Origin: Gammaproteobacteria bacterium
Lineage (GTDB): Bacteria; Pseudomonadota; Gammaproteobacteria; UBA4575
Length of the DNA: 57,390 bases
Assembly: GCA_026706595.1 (NCBI GenBank)
Contig: JAPOYL010000015.1
Coordinates: 1-57,390 of the forward strand
Direction: 5' to 3'
In this document: positions 25,608-35,448 of the stretch, piece after piece
Numbering within the stretch: the first letter of the stretch is position 1
Layout of the letters: every line of letters starts with the position of its first letter
Notes under the pieces: model-generated
The model's input: only the letters and a program-made list of their open reading frames with translations
Databases searched by the model: none
Told to the model about the DNA's origin: nothing
Made by a program: the position numbers and the translations under genes

Positions 25608-26330
25608 ATGTCGCAGACCCTGTTTGTCTCTGATCTGCACCTGGACCATACACGACCGCACATCGCGGCCGCCTTCTGCAGGTTTTTACGCGATATAAAA
25701 GATACGGATGCCCTGTATATCCTGGGCGACCTGTTCGAGTACTGGATCGGCGATGATGATCCCGCCGTCGGCTTGCAGGATGTGATCGACTCGATCCGCG
25801 AGTTGAGCCTCGGCGGTGTCCCGGTTTTTTTCGTGCATGGCAACCGCGACTTCCTCGTTGGCAAGGCATTCGAGGAATTCACTCACTGCAAGATCCTGCA
25901 GGAAGAAACCGTAGTGGACCTGTACGGGACACCGACCCTGGTCATGCACGGTGACACGCTGTGCACGGACGACATCGCCTACCAGAAATACCGGGCCAAG
26001 GTACGCAACCGATGGGTGCAGCGGGCCGTATTGCTGCTCAGCACCGGACAGCGCCAGAAGATGGCACAGCGGCTACGCGATAAAAGTATCTCCGCGACCC
26101 AGGACAAGCCGCCCGAAATCATGGACGTCAACCAGGATGCCGTCACGCAAACGATGCTCAAGCACGGGGTACAGCACCTGATTCACGGACACACCCACCG
26201 ACCCGGCATTCACGACTTCACCATCGACGGAAACGCCTGCAAGCGTATCGTTCTGGGCGACTGGTACGAGCAGGGCAGCGTGCTGAGATGTGCGCCCGGG
26301 ACCATGGACCTTGAGACGGTCCAGGCCTAG
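25608..26330 (+). CDS. lpxH: UDP-2,3-diacylglucosamine diphosphatase
   Basis: A 240-residue metallophosphoesterase that cleaves UDP-2,3-diacylglucosamine to lipid X in lipid A synthesis at the inner membrane. Metal ligands fit Asp9 and His11 (SDLHLD), Asp41 (LGDLFEYWIGDD), Asn79 (HGNRDF), His114 (MHGDTLCT) and the HGHTHRP pair, very close to E. coli LpxH numbering. It shows that the organism makes lipopolysaccharide. The 3' end overlaps the convergent DUF455-like gene by 4 bases. Confidence 0.96.
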   Translation: MSQTLFVSDLHLDHTRPHIAAAFCRFLRDIKDTDALYILGDLFEYWIGDDDPAVGLQDVIDSIRELSLGGVPVFFVHGNRDFLVGKAFEEFTHCKILQEETVVDLYGTPTLVMHGDTLCTDDIAYQKYRAKVRNRWVQRAVLLLSTGQRQKMAQRLRDKSISATQDKPPEIMDVNQDAVTQTMLKHGVQHLIHGHTHRPGIHDFTIDGNACKRIVLGDWYEQGSVLRCAPGTMDLETVQA

Positions 26331-27154
26331 CCTTTTTCCAGGACAGCCAGCTCGGACTCTGAGAACCCCGCCTTGCGCCGTGCTTCCAGGTGAAGCGGCT
26401 TTTGCACGCGCCCCGTGTAGTACCGGGCCAGCAACCTTTGAAACGTCGGCTCCGGTTCCAGGTCCTGCGCTTCGCAGGCATACCTGAACCAGCGTGAGCC
26501 GATCGCGACATGGCCGATTTCCTGCTCGAGAATGATCTCCAGGATCTCCGCGGTTTTCCCGTCCCCATGGGCCCGCAGCTTTCGGATCATGCCCGGGGTG
26601 ACATCCAGGCCGCGCGCCTCCAGTACCCTCGGGACCAGCGCCATGCGCGCCACCAGGCTGTCGCGCGTTTTCACGGCCATGTCCCACAGACCATTGTGGG
26701 CATCGAATGCACCGTAATGAGAACCGACTTGCTGCAACCGTTCCCGCAGCATCAGGAAATGCTGGGCTTCTTCCAGGGCTACACGACTCCAGTCCAGGTA
26801 ATAGTCCCGGGGCAGGCCTTGGAAGCGGTACAGGGCATCGAGGGCAAGGTTGATCGCATTGAACTCGATGTGTGTGATGGCATGAATGAAGGCGGCCCGT
26901 CCCTGCTCTGTCGCCAGGCTTCGCCGGGCGAGATCCCTGGGTGCGACCAGTCTCGGGCGAGTGGGCCGACCCGGGCGCTCCACCGCTTCAATGTCAGGCG
27001 TAGGTGCAATCTCGAGCGTCCCCTCGCGTATTTGCCGGGCAAGCCCGAACACGGCCTCGCATTTTTGCGATGCATCGCAACACAGCAGGCCATCGTAGGC
27101 GGCCTGGGAGACCGATGCTGCAGGGGTCGGGACAGGAATTGCCGGACTATTCAC
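26327..27154 (-). CDS. Ferritin-like DUF455-family protein
   Basis: A 275-residue protein of the DUF455 ferritin-like group, which is related to di-iron proteins. Putative metal-binding helices carry HIEFNAINLALD, EEAQHF and LEQEIGHVAIG, giving the Glu and ExxH-type ligands expected of a di-iron centre. The function is unknown; tRNA-modifying di-iron enzymes have been suggested for relatives. The start is a GTG at 27154 inside the end of the YkuD gene (8-base overlap). A longer frame to 27205 would overlap it further and lacks similarity. Confidence 0.82.
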   Translation of the reverse strand: MNSPAIPVPTPAASVSQAAYDGLLCCDASQKCEAVFGLARQIREGTLEIAPTPDIEAVERPGRPTRPRLVAPRDLARRSLATEQGRAAFIHAITHIEFNAINLALDALYRFQGLPRDYYLDWSRVALEEAQHFLMLRERLQQVGSHYGAFDAHNGLWDMAVKTRDSLVARMALVPRVLEARGLDVTPGMIRKLRAHGDGKTAEILEIILEQEIGHVAIGSRWFRYACEAQDLEPEPTFQRLLARYYTGRVQKPLHLEARRKAGFSESELAVLEKG

Positions 27155-27704
27155 TGATGATGACCAGCGAAGAGACTTCCAGGCGGTCATACAGGTCCAT
27201 GACATCCCGGTTTTTCATGCGCACACAGCCTATGGAGGCCGGCTGACCGATCAGGCCTTCCTCATGGGTGCCGTGGATGTAGATGTAACGCGCAAAGCTG
27301 TCCACGCTTCCACCCCGGTTGATCCCCTCTTCCAGGCCGGCCAGCCAGAGAATCCTGGAGGTGATGTGCTCCTGGTCCGTGCGGGTTTCACCGGGTTCGA
27401 TTTCAGCGATCTGGTGCGTGCGTTTTCTTGACTGGAAGATCTCTGCAAACCCGGCATCCTCACCGATTTTCTCGGCCACGCAATGGACCCCAAGAGGGGT
27501 CTTGCAGGAATCCTGCTTTTCACCGGTACCGTAGCGGGACGTGGACACCGGGTAAGTGCCTAGGCAAGCCCCCTCTTCCATGACGTAGAGCCTCTGCTCA
27601 CTTACCTTGACGAGGGCGGCGGGATGGTTCGCATGCTGCGGAAACCGCTCGCATGCATCGGCATACTGGGCCAGCACCTCTTGGCTTGGCTTGACGGCCT
27701 GCAT
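27147..27704 (-). CDS. YkuD-family L,D-transpeptidase
   Basis: A 185-residue protein with the YkuD catalytic motif IHGTHEEG...GQPASIGCVRM (His144, Cys160). Such enzymes form 3-3 cross-links in peptidoglycan or attach or remove lipoproteins. No signal peptide or transmembrane segment is visible in the first 30 residues, which is unusual for a periplasmic activity. The gene may have an unrecognised start or a non-classical role. It lies 16 bp after purF and overlaps the DUF455-like gene, so the three are probably co-transcribed. Confidence 0.85.
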   Translation of the reverse strand: MQAVKPSQEVLAQYADACERFPQHANHPAALVKVSEQRLYVMEEGACLGTYPVSTSRYGTGEKQDSCKTPLGVHCVAEKIGEDAGFAEIFQSRKRTHQIAEIEPGETRTDQEHITSRILWLAGLEEGINRGGSVDSFARYIYIHGTHEEGLIGQPASIGCVRMKNRDVMDLYDRLEVSSLVIISE

Positions 27705-27720
27705 GCGTCAGGCGTTTTTC

Positions 27721-29226
27721 TCAGACGCTGTTGTGCAGGTCGATGCTCGCGTATTCCTTTTCGCGTTCCTGCTGGGTCTTGTCGTTGCGTACGGTTTCCA
27801 GGTTTTCAAAATAGCCCTCTTCCACGCCGGTGATGTAGTTGCCATCAAACATCGATGTGTCAAACGTGTCCAGTTTCAGATTCCCCTGGCGCACTGCCGC
27901 AACCAGATCACCCAGCCCCTGGTAGAACAGGCGATCGGTCTTGATCTCCCCGGCGATCGTATCCACGTCCTTGTCGAAGGCGATCAGTTCATTGCGTGCC
28001 GGCATGTCGATCCCGTAGATGTTCTGGTACCGGATCGGAGGCGAGGCGGATGCGAAGTACACCTTTCTGGCACCGGCGTCGCGGGCCATTTGCACGATCT
28101 CGCGCGAGGTCGTGCCGCGCACGATGGAATCGTCGATCAGCAGGACATTCTTGCCCTTGAACTCGAGCCCGATCGGATTGAGCTTCTGGCGTACCGACTT
28201 CTTGCGCAGCGTACTGCCGGGCATGATGAAGGTCCGCCCGATGTAGCGGTTCTTGATGAATCCCTCCCGGTACTTGACGCGCAAAAGGTAGGCGATGTCG
28301 ATCGCCGCCGTGCGGCTCGTATCCGGGATCGGCATGACAACGTCGATGTCGTGGTCCGGCCATTCGCGGAGGATTTTCTTGGCAAGCCTCTGGCCCATGC
28401 GCATGCGTGCCTTTTGTACGAAGATGTCATCGATGACCGAATCCGGGCGTGCAAAGTAGACATGCTCGAATATGCAGGGAGACTGCTGGGTCGGCGGTGC
28501 ACACTGCCTGGTGTGGATCTTCCCCTGCACATCGATGAAAACGGCCTCACCGGGATCGATGTCGCGCACGAGACTGTAGTCGAGCGCATCCAGGGCCGCA
28601 CTTTCCGAGGCCACCATGTACTCCATGCCATGGCGGGATTCCCGAACCCCGTACACCAGGGGCCGGATGCCGTGGGAGTCGCGAAAGGCGATGATGCCGC
28701 AGCCGGTGATCATGGCCACCACGGCATACGCACCCTTGCAGCGCCGGTGCACGCCTTCCACCGCGGCAAATATGTCTTCCGGCTTCAACCGCAGGGTCTG
28801 CTGGTTGGCCAACTCGTGGGCCAGGACGTTGAGCAGGATTTCCGAGTCCGAATCCGTGTTCAGGTGACGACGGTCCTGGCGAAACAGCTCCTTTTTCAGT
28901 TGCTCGGTATTGATCAGGTTGCCGTTGTGTCCAAGCGAGATGCCAAACGGCGAATTCACATAAAGCGGCTGGGCTTCGGCGGAGGAGGATGAGCCTGCCG
29001 TGGGATAGCGCACATGTGCAATGCCCATGGTGCCTTTGAGGCGCTCCATGTGCCGGCTGTGGAACACGTCGCGTACCAGGCCGTTGGCCTTGCGCTGGTA
29101 GAGCCGGCCGTCGCTGTAGGTGACGATGCCCGCAGCATCCTGGCCGCGGTGCTGCAGCACCAGCAGCGCGTTGTACAGCGCCTGGTTGACGTCCTGGTGG
29201 GCTACGATTCCTGCAATACCGCACAT
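27721..29226 (-). CDS. purF: Amidophosphoribosyltransferase
   Basis: A 501-residue enzyme for the first committed step of purine synthesis (PRPP plus glutamine to phosphoribosylamine). The glutaminase nucleophile is Cys2, immediately after the start Met in MCGIAGIVAH, without propeptide. The PRPP site is VLLIDDSIVRGTTSREIV. The start at 29226 is fixed by this N-terminal Cys; the frame extends upstream without meaning. It is downstream of cvpA, as in E. coli and Pseudomonas. Confidence 0.97.
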   Translation of the reverse strand: MCGIAGIVAHQDVNQALYNALLVLQHRGQDAAGIVTYSDGRLYQRKANGLVRDVFHSRHMERLKGTMGIAHVRYPTAGSSSSAEAQPLYVNSPFGISLGHNGNLINTEQLKKELFRQDRRHLNTDSDSEILLNVLAHELANQQTLRLKPEDIFAAVEGVHRRCKGAYAVVAMITGCGIIAFRDSHGIRPLVYGVRESRHGMEYMVASESAALDALDYSLVRDIDPGEAVFIDVQGKIHTRQCAPPTQQSPCIFEHVYFARPDSVIDDIFVQKARMRMGQRLAKKILREWPDHDIDVVMPIPDTSRTAAIDIAYLLRVKYREGFIKNRYIGRTFIMPGSTLRKKSVRQKLNPIGLEFKGKNVLLIDDSIVRGTTSREIVQMARDAGARKVYFASASPPIRYQNIYGIDMPARNELIAFDKDVDTIAGEIKTDRLFYQGLGDLVAAVRQGNLKLDTFDTSMFDGNYITGVEEGYFENLETVRNDKTQQEREKEYASIDLHNSV

Positions 29227-29248
29227 AATCAGTGGACTCCTGACTGCA

Positions 29249-29815
29249 TCAGAGAACGTACAGGGAGGCCTGTGTGCCTGCCCCGTCAAACAAAAAGTAC
29301 TTCGCGTATTCCGGTGGGATGTACCGGACCACTTCCCGTGCAGCAGTCTCGAACCAGGGCAGTATCCGCGAAGTCTCCCAGATTTCGGTTCGCGGAAAGC
29401 TGGTCATGGCGGCCACCAGGATCACCAAAACCACGATGGCCCCACCGCGCACCAGGCCGAACAAGGCCCCCAGGAGCCTGTCGATGCCGCGCAGCACGGG
29501 CAGCTGGGTCACCTTGCCCAGCAGATGGTTCAGCAAGGCCCCTGCAACCAGTACACCGACTCCGATCACCGCAAAGGCAATGCTCGCACGCAGCTTGCTT
29601 AACACGATTTCCGCACCCCCGAGACTCAACGTGGTCTCGTCAATGTCAGCTGGCAAGTATATTGCCAACTGTTCGAAATAATTCATGGCCAGCCAAGCCG
29701 CAAGGATCAGGCTGGTCAATGAGATCGCTTCTTTCACGAACCCCCGGAACATCGCAACCACCACAGACACCAGCAGGATGATCATGATCCCGATATCAAG
29801 CCATGAAAATTCCAT
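29249..29815 (-). CDS. cvpA: CvpA family membrane protein
   Basis: A 188-residue protein with four predicted transmembrane helices. The first is in MEFSWLDIGIMIILLVSVVVA and the second contains GFVKEAISL. It matches CvpA, named for colicin V production and linked to envelope homeostasis. The position between dedD and purF is the conserved one. The C-terminal ~50 residues are soluble. Confidence 0.93.
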   Translation of the reverse strand: MEFSWLDIGIMIILLVSVVVAMFRGFVKEAISLTSLILAAWLAMNYFEQLAIYLPADIDETTLSLGGAEIVLSKLRASIAFAVIGVGVLVAGALLNHLLGKVTQLPVLRGIDRLLGALFGLVRGGAIVVLVILVAAMTSFPRTEIWETSRILPWFETAAREVVRYIPPEYAKYFLFDGAGTQASLYVL

Positions 29816-29872
29816 ATGTGGCGCTCTCCGCGCGTTTCATCCCGGAGCCGAGGCATGGCGTGCCTTTCCGGT

Positions 29873-30454
29873 TCAGGGATGCGGGGTTACAAAGGCTCCC
29901 TTGATGCCCTGGTCTTTCTCGATCTTGGCACGCAACTGATCGGCATTTTCACGTTTGAGCTCGGGCCCGACCCTGACCCGGTAAAGCACCTTGCCCCTTT
30001 TCTCGAACTTCTCGGTAAATGCTGGAAAATCGCCCGCGACCAGTTTTTTCTCCAGAGCAAGGGCCTTGCCCTTTTCCTCGAATGCAGCCACCTGGACTGC
30101 CCAGGCACTCAATGAAGGGCTTGGCGTAATCTTGTTGGCCGCAGCTTCTGGCACCTTGGGCTCGGGTGGCGGTTTTGCCTTTTGTGGTGCTGGCTGTTCC
30201 ACCGGTTCTGCCGACTCGGGTTTCTCGGCAGGGACAGCAACGACCTGCGGCTCACTGGGTTTTTCAGCGGCGGGCAACGAGTCCAGTTGCTCAGGGTCCG
30301 GCAACTTGCTCTCAAAATTGAACTTGGGCGGTGCCAGTGACAGTTCTTCTTCAACCACCGCGGATTCCTTGCGACCCGACCCGTCAAGCAACATCGGCAC
30401 GAAGATCACCGCAAGGGCGATCAGCACCACGGCGCCGATCAGGCGCTGCTTCAT
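29873..30454 (-). CDS. dedD: SPOR-domain protein DedD
   Basis: A 193-residue inner-membrane division protein. It has an N-terminal helix (MKQRLIGAVVLIALAVIFV), a Pro/Glu/Lys-rich periplasmic linker and a C-terminal SPOR domain (~115-190, starting WAVQVAAFEEKG) that binds denuded septal glycan. The ATG at 30454 has GGAG 6 bases upstream and is preferred over the one at 30466. It is located between folC and cvpA as in related genomes. Confidence 0.93.
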   Translation of the reverse strand: MKQRLIGAVVLIALAVIFVPMLLDGSGRKESAVVEEELSLAPPKFNFESKLPDPEQLDSLPAAEKPSEPQVVAVPAEKPESAEPVEQPAPQKAKPPPEPKVPEAAANKITPSPSLSAWAVQVAAFEEKGKALALEKKLVAGDFPAFTEKFEKRGKVLYRVRVGPELKRENADQLRAKIEKDQGIKGAFVTPHP

Positions 30455-30523
30455 GAGTGTCTCCATTTATTCCCCCGCCCCCGGCCTATTTCGACCCATT
30501 CTGCCATTGTGAAAAACGCACGA

Positions 30524-31789
30524 TTATAATTCGAAGCTTAATACTTCTGCCACCGTCAGGAAAGAACCAAACACCACGATCCGGGAAGTCTCGCAGGCCC
30601 CCTTGTTGACAGCCTGCCAGGCCTGTTCCACGGATGGACAGGCGTGCACGATGGCCTCCGGATCCAGGCGCACAATGCAGTCTTGCAAATCCGCACAGGC
30701 CAGCGAGCGCTCGGAATCCAGTTCCGAGATGTACCATTCGTCAATCTGCTCGCAGACCGAGCCGATGATACCCTCCACATCCTTGTCTTCCAGCACGGAG
30801 AACACGGCATAGGTGCGCGAAGCCGGTCCCAGCTCCAGTAGGTTCTTGCCGAGGACTTTCGCACTGTCCAGGTTGTGCGCCACATCGAAGATCATCTCGC
30901 ACTTGCCGACAACGCGCTGGAAACGTCCCGACAGGCAGATGTTCTGTAGCCCACGCTCCACACTTTCGCGCTGTACGGGCAATACCTCGTCGAGGCACTG
31001 GATGCTCATCAGTGCCGCAGCCGCATTGGCGACCTGCACATCGCCGTACAGGTTCGGTGCCGGCAGATTATCCCAGTCGAGCTTCGCGTTCTGGAAACTC
31101 CAGTGCCCGTCGCTCCCCTGCCGGTAGGAAAAATCCTCACCCACCAGGTACAGCCGGGAATCGATGTCCCGGGCATACTTGAGCAGGGTCTCGGGTGGAT
31201 CGCTGTCTCCGCACACGGCAGGCTGGCCGGTGCGGAAAATCCCGGCTTTCTCAAGACCAATGGCTTCGCGCGTGGAACCCAGCCACTGAACATGGTCCAG
31301 GCCGACGCTCGAGATGATCGCCGCATCGGCATCATAGATGTTGACGGCATCCAGGCGCCCGCCGAGACCCACCTCGAAAACGGCCACATCCAGCTCCAGG
31401 GTGCTGAAGATCTGCATGGCCGCCAGCGTGCCGAACTCGAAATAACTCAGGCTGAGATCTCCCCGGGCCTGATCCACCAGGTCAAAGGCGGCGCACAGCG
31501 GGGCATCCTCGACGTTCTTCTTCCCAATCCGGATGCGCTCGTTGTAATGCAGCAGGTGGGGCGAGGTGTATGCAGCTACACGATACCCGGCCTCATGGTA
31601 GATGGATTCAAGGATCGCGGTGATCGAACCCTTGCCGTTAGTGCCGGACACCATGACCACCCGGAAGTCGGGCCGCATGAGGCCGAGTTCGCGGGCCACC
31701 CGGGCCACACGCTCCAGTCCGAGCTTGATCTTCTCGGAATGCAGGGTCTGCTGCCAGTCCAGCCAGTCTTGGAGGTGTTCAAATCGCAA
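30524..31789 (-). CDS. folC: Dihydrofolate synthase/folylpolyglutamate synthase
   Basis: A 421-residue Mur-ligase-fold enzyme that adds glutamate to dihydropteroate and to folates. The P-loop is VSGTNGKGSITA near residue 50. ISSVGLDHVQWLG matches the conserved ligase segment, and the C-terminal domain contains VAHNLDSA. The size is normal. It is part of the accD-folC-dedD-cvpA-purF series. Confidence 0.96.
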   Translation of the reverse strand: MRFEHLQDWLDWQQTLHSEKIKLGLERVARVARELGLMRPDFRVVMVSGTNGKGSITAILESIYHEAGYRVAAYTSPHLLHYNERIRIGKKNVEDAPLCAAFDLVDQARGDLSLSYFEFGTLAAMQIFSTLELDVAVFEVGLGGRLDAVNIYDADAAIISSVGLDHVQWLGSTREAIGLEKAGIFRTGQPAVCGDSDPPETLLKYARDIDSRLYLVGEDFSYRQGSDGHWSFQNAKLDWDNLPAPNLYGDVQVANAAAALMSIQCLDEVLPVQRESVERGLQNICLSGRFQRVVGKCEMIFDVAHNLDSAKVLGKNLLELGPASRTYAVFSVLEDKDVEGIIGSVCEQIDEWYISELDSERSLACADLQDCIVRLDPEAIVHACPSVEQAWQAVNKGACETSRIVVFGSFLTVAEVLSFEL

Positions 31790-31903
31790 AACTTGAGGAT
31801 CAGTAGGGTTATTCGATTGATATGGGTGGTCAGGAAGCTCTATGCGACCGGTCCGTCACCTGGACCACCGGTCAAACTCCCGGCTAGTGTCACCATCCTC
31901 GAT

Positions 31904-32755
31904 TTATTTGTGCAGCAGGATGCACAATATCCGGTGGACCACGTCACGCAGGTCCTTGCGCTCGACGATCATGTCCAGGGCCCCGTGCTCAAGCAGGAAC
32001 TCGCTGCGTTGGAAACCTTCGGGCAGGGTCTCGCGCACGGTTTGCTCGATCACCCTGGGTCCGGCAAAGCCGATCAGCGCCTTGGGCTCGGCAATGTTGA
32101 CGTCCCCCAGCATGGCCAGGCTGGCGGATACTCCCCCCGTGGTCGGGTCGGTCAGCACCGATACAAAGGGAATGCGCTGTTCGCGCATACGCTCCAGCAC
32201 GGCACTGGTTTTAGCCATCTGGAACAGGGACATGAGCGCTTCTTGCATGCGCGCACCGCCGCTTGTGGAAAAACAGACCAGCGGGATGGAGTCCTGCAGG
32301 GCCCGCTGGGCGCCCCGCAGGAAGCGCTCGCCGACCACTGAACCCATGGAACCGCCGATAAACTTGAACTCGAACGCGGCAGCCACCACCGGGAGCTCTT
32401 TCAGGCAGCCTTTCATGACCAGCAGTGCCTCGCTTTCCTTGGTGGATTTCTGTGCCGCAGACAGGCGGTCCTTGTACTTTTTGCTGTCCCTGAACTTCAG
32501 GAAATCCTTGGGCTCGATATCCTGCCCGATTTCCTCGATGGGACTCTCATCCAGGAAGGCCTGCAGCCTCATGCGAGCACCGATGCGCATGTGGTGGTTG
32601 CATTTGGTGCACACCTGCAGGTTGCGCTCCAGGTCCGAACGGTACAGGACCGCTCCGCAGCTCGTGCACTTGTCCCACAGTCCTTCCGGAACCTTGCCCT
32701 TGCCCGAACCCTCGGTACGGATCCGCGAAGGCATCAATTTCTCCAGCCAGCTCAT
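31904..32755 (-). CDS. accD: Acetyl-CoA carboxylase carboxyltransferase subunit beta
   Basis: A 283-residue subunit that, with AccA, transfers the carboxyl group from biotin to acetyl-CoA in fatty acid synthesis. The N-terminal zinc ribbon CTSCGAVLY...CTKC has four cysteines. The carboxyltransferase core includes [13 protein letters not shown] and [16 protein letters not shown]. The start at 32755 ([12 protein letters not shown]) matches the family. It starts 13 bp after trpA. Confidence 0.97.
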   Translation of the reverse strand: MSWLEKLMPSRIRTEGSGKGKVPEGLWDKCTSCGAVLYRSDLERNLQVCTKCNHHMRIGARMRLQAFLDESPIEEIGQDIEPKDFLKFRDSKKYKDRLSAAQKSTKESEALLVMKGCLKELPVVAAAFEFKFIGGSMGSVVGERFLRGAQRALQDSIPLVCFSTSGGARMQEALMSLFQMAKTSAVLERMREQRIPFVSVLTDPTTGGVSASLAMLGDVNIAEPKALIGFAGPRVIEQTVRETLPEGFQRSEFLLEHGALDMIVERKDLRDVVHRILCILLHK

Positions 32756-32767
32756 GTGTACATACAA

Positions 32768-33607
32768 TCAGGAGTTTGTTGCGGACAGATCTGCTTCGGG
32801 AATGTCGAGATCCAGGGCCTCGCGCATGTCCCTGAGCAGGTCAGCTACCTTTTTCTTCATACTGTCAGGATCCGACAGGTGGGCCTCGATCTGGCGGATC
32901 AGCGCACTGCCTACGATGACGGCATCGGCAATGGAAGCAATGTCCCGGGCACTCTCGGCATCCCGGACACCAAAGCCAACCCCTACGGGCAGGCTCGAAT
33001 GCTGCTTGATTTCACGGACCTTGTTCTTGACTTCCGAGATATCCATATGACCCGCACCGGTGACCCCTTTCAGGGAGACATAATATATAAGTCCGGAAGA
33101 GGCCTCACAGATTTTTTTGATCCGGGCTTCACTGGTGGTCGGGGCAATCAGGAAAACCGTGTCCAGGCCATGCTCCCGGTAGGTCTCAAGGGCCTGACCC
33201 GCCTGTTCGACCGGAAGGTCCACGGTCAGCACGCCATCGGCTTCGCTTTGCCGTGCCAGGCGTGCAAACTCCCGGGTGCCGAGGGTCTCCACCGGATTCT
33301 GGTAGCCCATCAGGATGACCGGCGTGTCCTCATCGCGCTGGCGGAAACTGCGCACCATGCCCAGGGTGTCCCTGAGGCTGGTGTTGTGGGCCAGTGCACG
33401 CTCACAGGCCGCCTGGATCACGGGTCCGTCTGCCATCGGATCTGAAAAGGGCACGCCCAGTTCGATCATGTCCGCACCGGCTTCCACCAGGGTGTGCATC
33501 AATGCCACCGTCTGTTCGGGATGGGGATCACCCGCGGTGATGTAGGGCACCAGTGCCTTGCGGCCCTGCCCCGCCAGCGCATCGAAGCGTTCCTGGATCC
33601 GGCTCAC
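32768..33607 (-). CDS. trpA: Tryptophan synthase alpha subunit
   Basis: A 279-residue TIM-barrel subunit that cleaves indole-3-glycerol phosphate to indole. The catalytic Glu is in [18 protein letters not shown] and the catalytic Asp in VDLP. The GTG start overlaps the trpB stop in GTGA. Genes follow the order trpF-trpB-trpA; the remaining trp genes are not in the window. Confidence 0.96.
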   Translation of the reverse strand: MSRIQERFDALAGQGRKALVPYITAGDPHPEQTVALMHTLVEAGADMIELGVPFSDPMADGPVIQAACERALAHNTSLRDTLGMVRSFRQRDEDTPVILMGYQNPVETLGTREFARLARQSEADGVLTVDLPVEQAGQALETYREHGLDTVFLIAPTTSEARIKKICEASSGLIYYVSLKGVTGAGHMDISEVKNKVREIKQHSSLPVGVGFGVRDAESARDIASIADAVIVGSALIRQIEAHLSDPDSMKKKVADLLRDMREALDLDIPEADLSATNS

Positions 33608-34836
33608 AGCTCGATACCTTCGATGTCAGCCACCGTGTTGATGTCCTTGTCCCCTCGCCCGGATAGATTGACGACGATCTTCTGCTCCGGGGTCATCTTC
33701 GCTGCCAGTTGCAGGGCATAGGCCAGGGCATGGCTGCTTTCAAGCGCCGGAATAATGCCCTCGACCCGGGTGAGCTCGTGAAATGCCGCGAGCGCCTGCT
33801 CGTCGGTGACGGATTCGTACTGCACCCGCCCGATATCCTTCAGCCAGGCATGTTCCGGGCCCACACCCGGGTAGTCCAGCCCGGCGGAGATCGAGTGGGT
33901 CTCAATGATCTGGCCATTCTCATCTTCCATCAGGTAAGTGCGATTGCCGTGCAGCACCCCGGGCCTTCCAGTGTTCAGCGGAGCCGAGTGCCGCTGTGTT
34001 TCCAGTCCCAGGCCCGCGGCCTCGATGCCGAACATCCGCACCCCGGCATCGTCCAGGAACGGATAGAACAGGCCGATGGCATTGGAGCCACCGCCAACAC
34101 AGGCCACCAATGCATCCGGCAGGGACCCGGTCATCTCCTGAAGCTGGGTCTTCGCCTCTCGGCCGATGACCGTCTGGAAGTCGCGCACCAGCACCGGGTA
34201 GGGATGCGGGCCTGCCACCGTGCCGATGATGTAGAACGTGGTGTCGACATGCGTCACCCAGTCGCGCAATGCTTCATTGAGCGCATCCTTGAGGGTCTTT
34301 GAGCCGGAACGCACGGGCACCACCTCCGCTCCCAGAAGCCGCATTCGGTAGACGTTGGGTGCCTGGCGGTGGATGTCCTCCTCGCCCATGTAGACGACGC
34401 ATTCGAGTCCCAAGCGTGCAGCGACCGTGGCGCTCGCCACCCCGTGCTGGCCGGCCCCCGTCTCCGCGATGATGCGGGTCTTGTTCATGCGCTTGGCCAG
34501 CAGGGCCTGGCCCACCGTGTTGTTGATCTTGTGAGCACCGGTGTGATTCAGGTCCTCGCGCTTCAGGTAGATTTGTGCACCGCCGTATTTCTCGCTGAGC
34601 CGTTGCGCGAGATACAAGGGGCTTGGCCGTCCCACGTAATGGCTGAGATCCGCTTCGAATTCGGCCACGAACCCGGGGTCATCCCTGAACTTGAAATAGG
34701 CGGCCTCAAGCTGTGCGAGCGGTTCGATCAGCGTTTCGGCCACATAGCGGCCACCGTATTCACCGAACATTCCTGCACGGTCCGGGACCTGCCCACTGGC
34801 CAGGGTTTCAGGGCGTTCGGGGGCCTTACTGGCCAT
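33604..34836 (-). CDS. trpB: Tryptophan synthase beta subunit
   Basis: A 410-residue PLP enzyme that joins indole and serine. The cofactor lysine is in HTGAHKINN, and AGQHGVASA and [10 protein letters not shown] are the other hallmarks. The ATG at 34836 has GGAG 8 bases upstream and overlaps the trpF end by 11 bases. An in-frame start at 34854 is less likely. Confidence 0.97.
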   Translation of the reverse strand: MASKAPERPETLASGQVPDRAGMFGEYGGRYVAETLIEPLAQLEAAYFKFRDDPGFVAEFEADLSHYVGRPSPLYLAQRLSEKYGGAQIYLKREDLNHTGAHKINNTVGQALLAKRMNKTRIIAETGAGQHGVASATVAARLGLECVVYMGEEDIHRQAPNVYRMRLLGAEVVPVRSGSKTLKDALNEALRDWVTHVDTTFYIIGTVAGPHPYPVLVRDFQTVIGREAKTQLQEMTGSLPDALVACVGGGSNAIGLFYPFLDDAGVRMFGIEAAGLGLETQRHSAPLNTGRPGVLHGNRTYLMEDENGQIIETHSISAGLDYPGVGPEHAWLKDIGRVQYESVTDEQALAAFHELTRVEGIIPALESSHALAYALQLAAKMTPEQKIVVNLSGRGDKDINTVADIEGIEL

Positions 34837-35446
34837 GCCCGGTCTCCGCGACAAACTGTTTCATTTTCCCTGCATCCTTTTCGCCCGGAACGGACTCGAT
34901 GCCACTGCTGACATCCACCGCATAGGGCTGCACCTCGCGCACCGCCTCGGCCACGTTTTCCGGGGTGAGCCCTCCGGCCAGCACCGTCTGGTGCTTGAGC
35001 GACTCCGGAATCCTGTGCCATGCAAAGGTTTCTCCCGTACCGCCCATCTCTCCACTTGAATGGCTGTCGAACACAAATCCTGAGGCAGACGCGAACCCGT
35101 TACAAAAGTCCGTAATGGAATCCGTACTGCCCATCGGCACCGCTTTCAGGTAGGGGACCCCGAACTGGCGGCAAAATTCCTCATCCTCGCTGCCATGAAA
35201 CTGCAGCAGATTGAGCCCGGTACGGTGAAGGACCTCCTCGATGTCCCCGGCCCCGGCATCCATGAACAGGCCCACGGACATGACAAACGGCGGCACAAGC
35301 CGGATCAGCGGTGCAGCCTGTTCAGGAGTGAGGCTGCGCGGACTCTCTTCGACGAACACGAAACCCAGGGCATGCACCCCCAGTTCGAGCGCACACTGCA
35401 CATCCTCTGCACGGGTCATTCCACAAAATTTGATCCGGGTTGGCAT
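34826..35446 (-). CDS. trpF: Phosphoribosylanthranilate isomerase
   Basis: A 206-residue TIM-barrel enzyme of tryptophan synthesis. The catalytic Cys is in KFCGMTR near the N-terminus and the catalytic Asp lies in [13 protein letters not shown] and DVSSGIE bind phosphate. The start at 35446 ([10 protein letters not shown]) is set by the first beta-strand. It lies 2 bp after truA. Confidence 0.96.
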   Translation of the reverse strand: MPTRIKFCGMTRAEDVQCALELGVHALGFVFVEESPRSLTPEQAAPLIRLVPPFVMSVGLFMDAGAGDIEEVLHRTGLNLLQFHGSEDEEFCRQFGVPYLKAVPMGSTDSITDFCNGFASASGFVFDSHSSGEMGGTGETFAWHRIPESLKHQTVLAGGLTPENVAEAVREVQPYAVDVSSGIESVPGEKDAGKMKQFVAETGHGQ

Positions 35447-35448
35447 GC

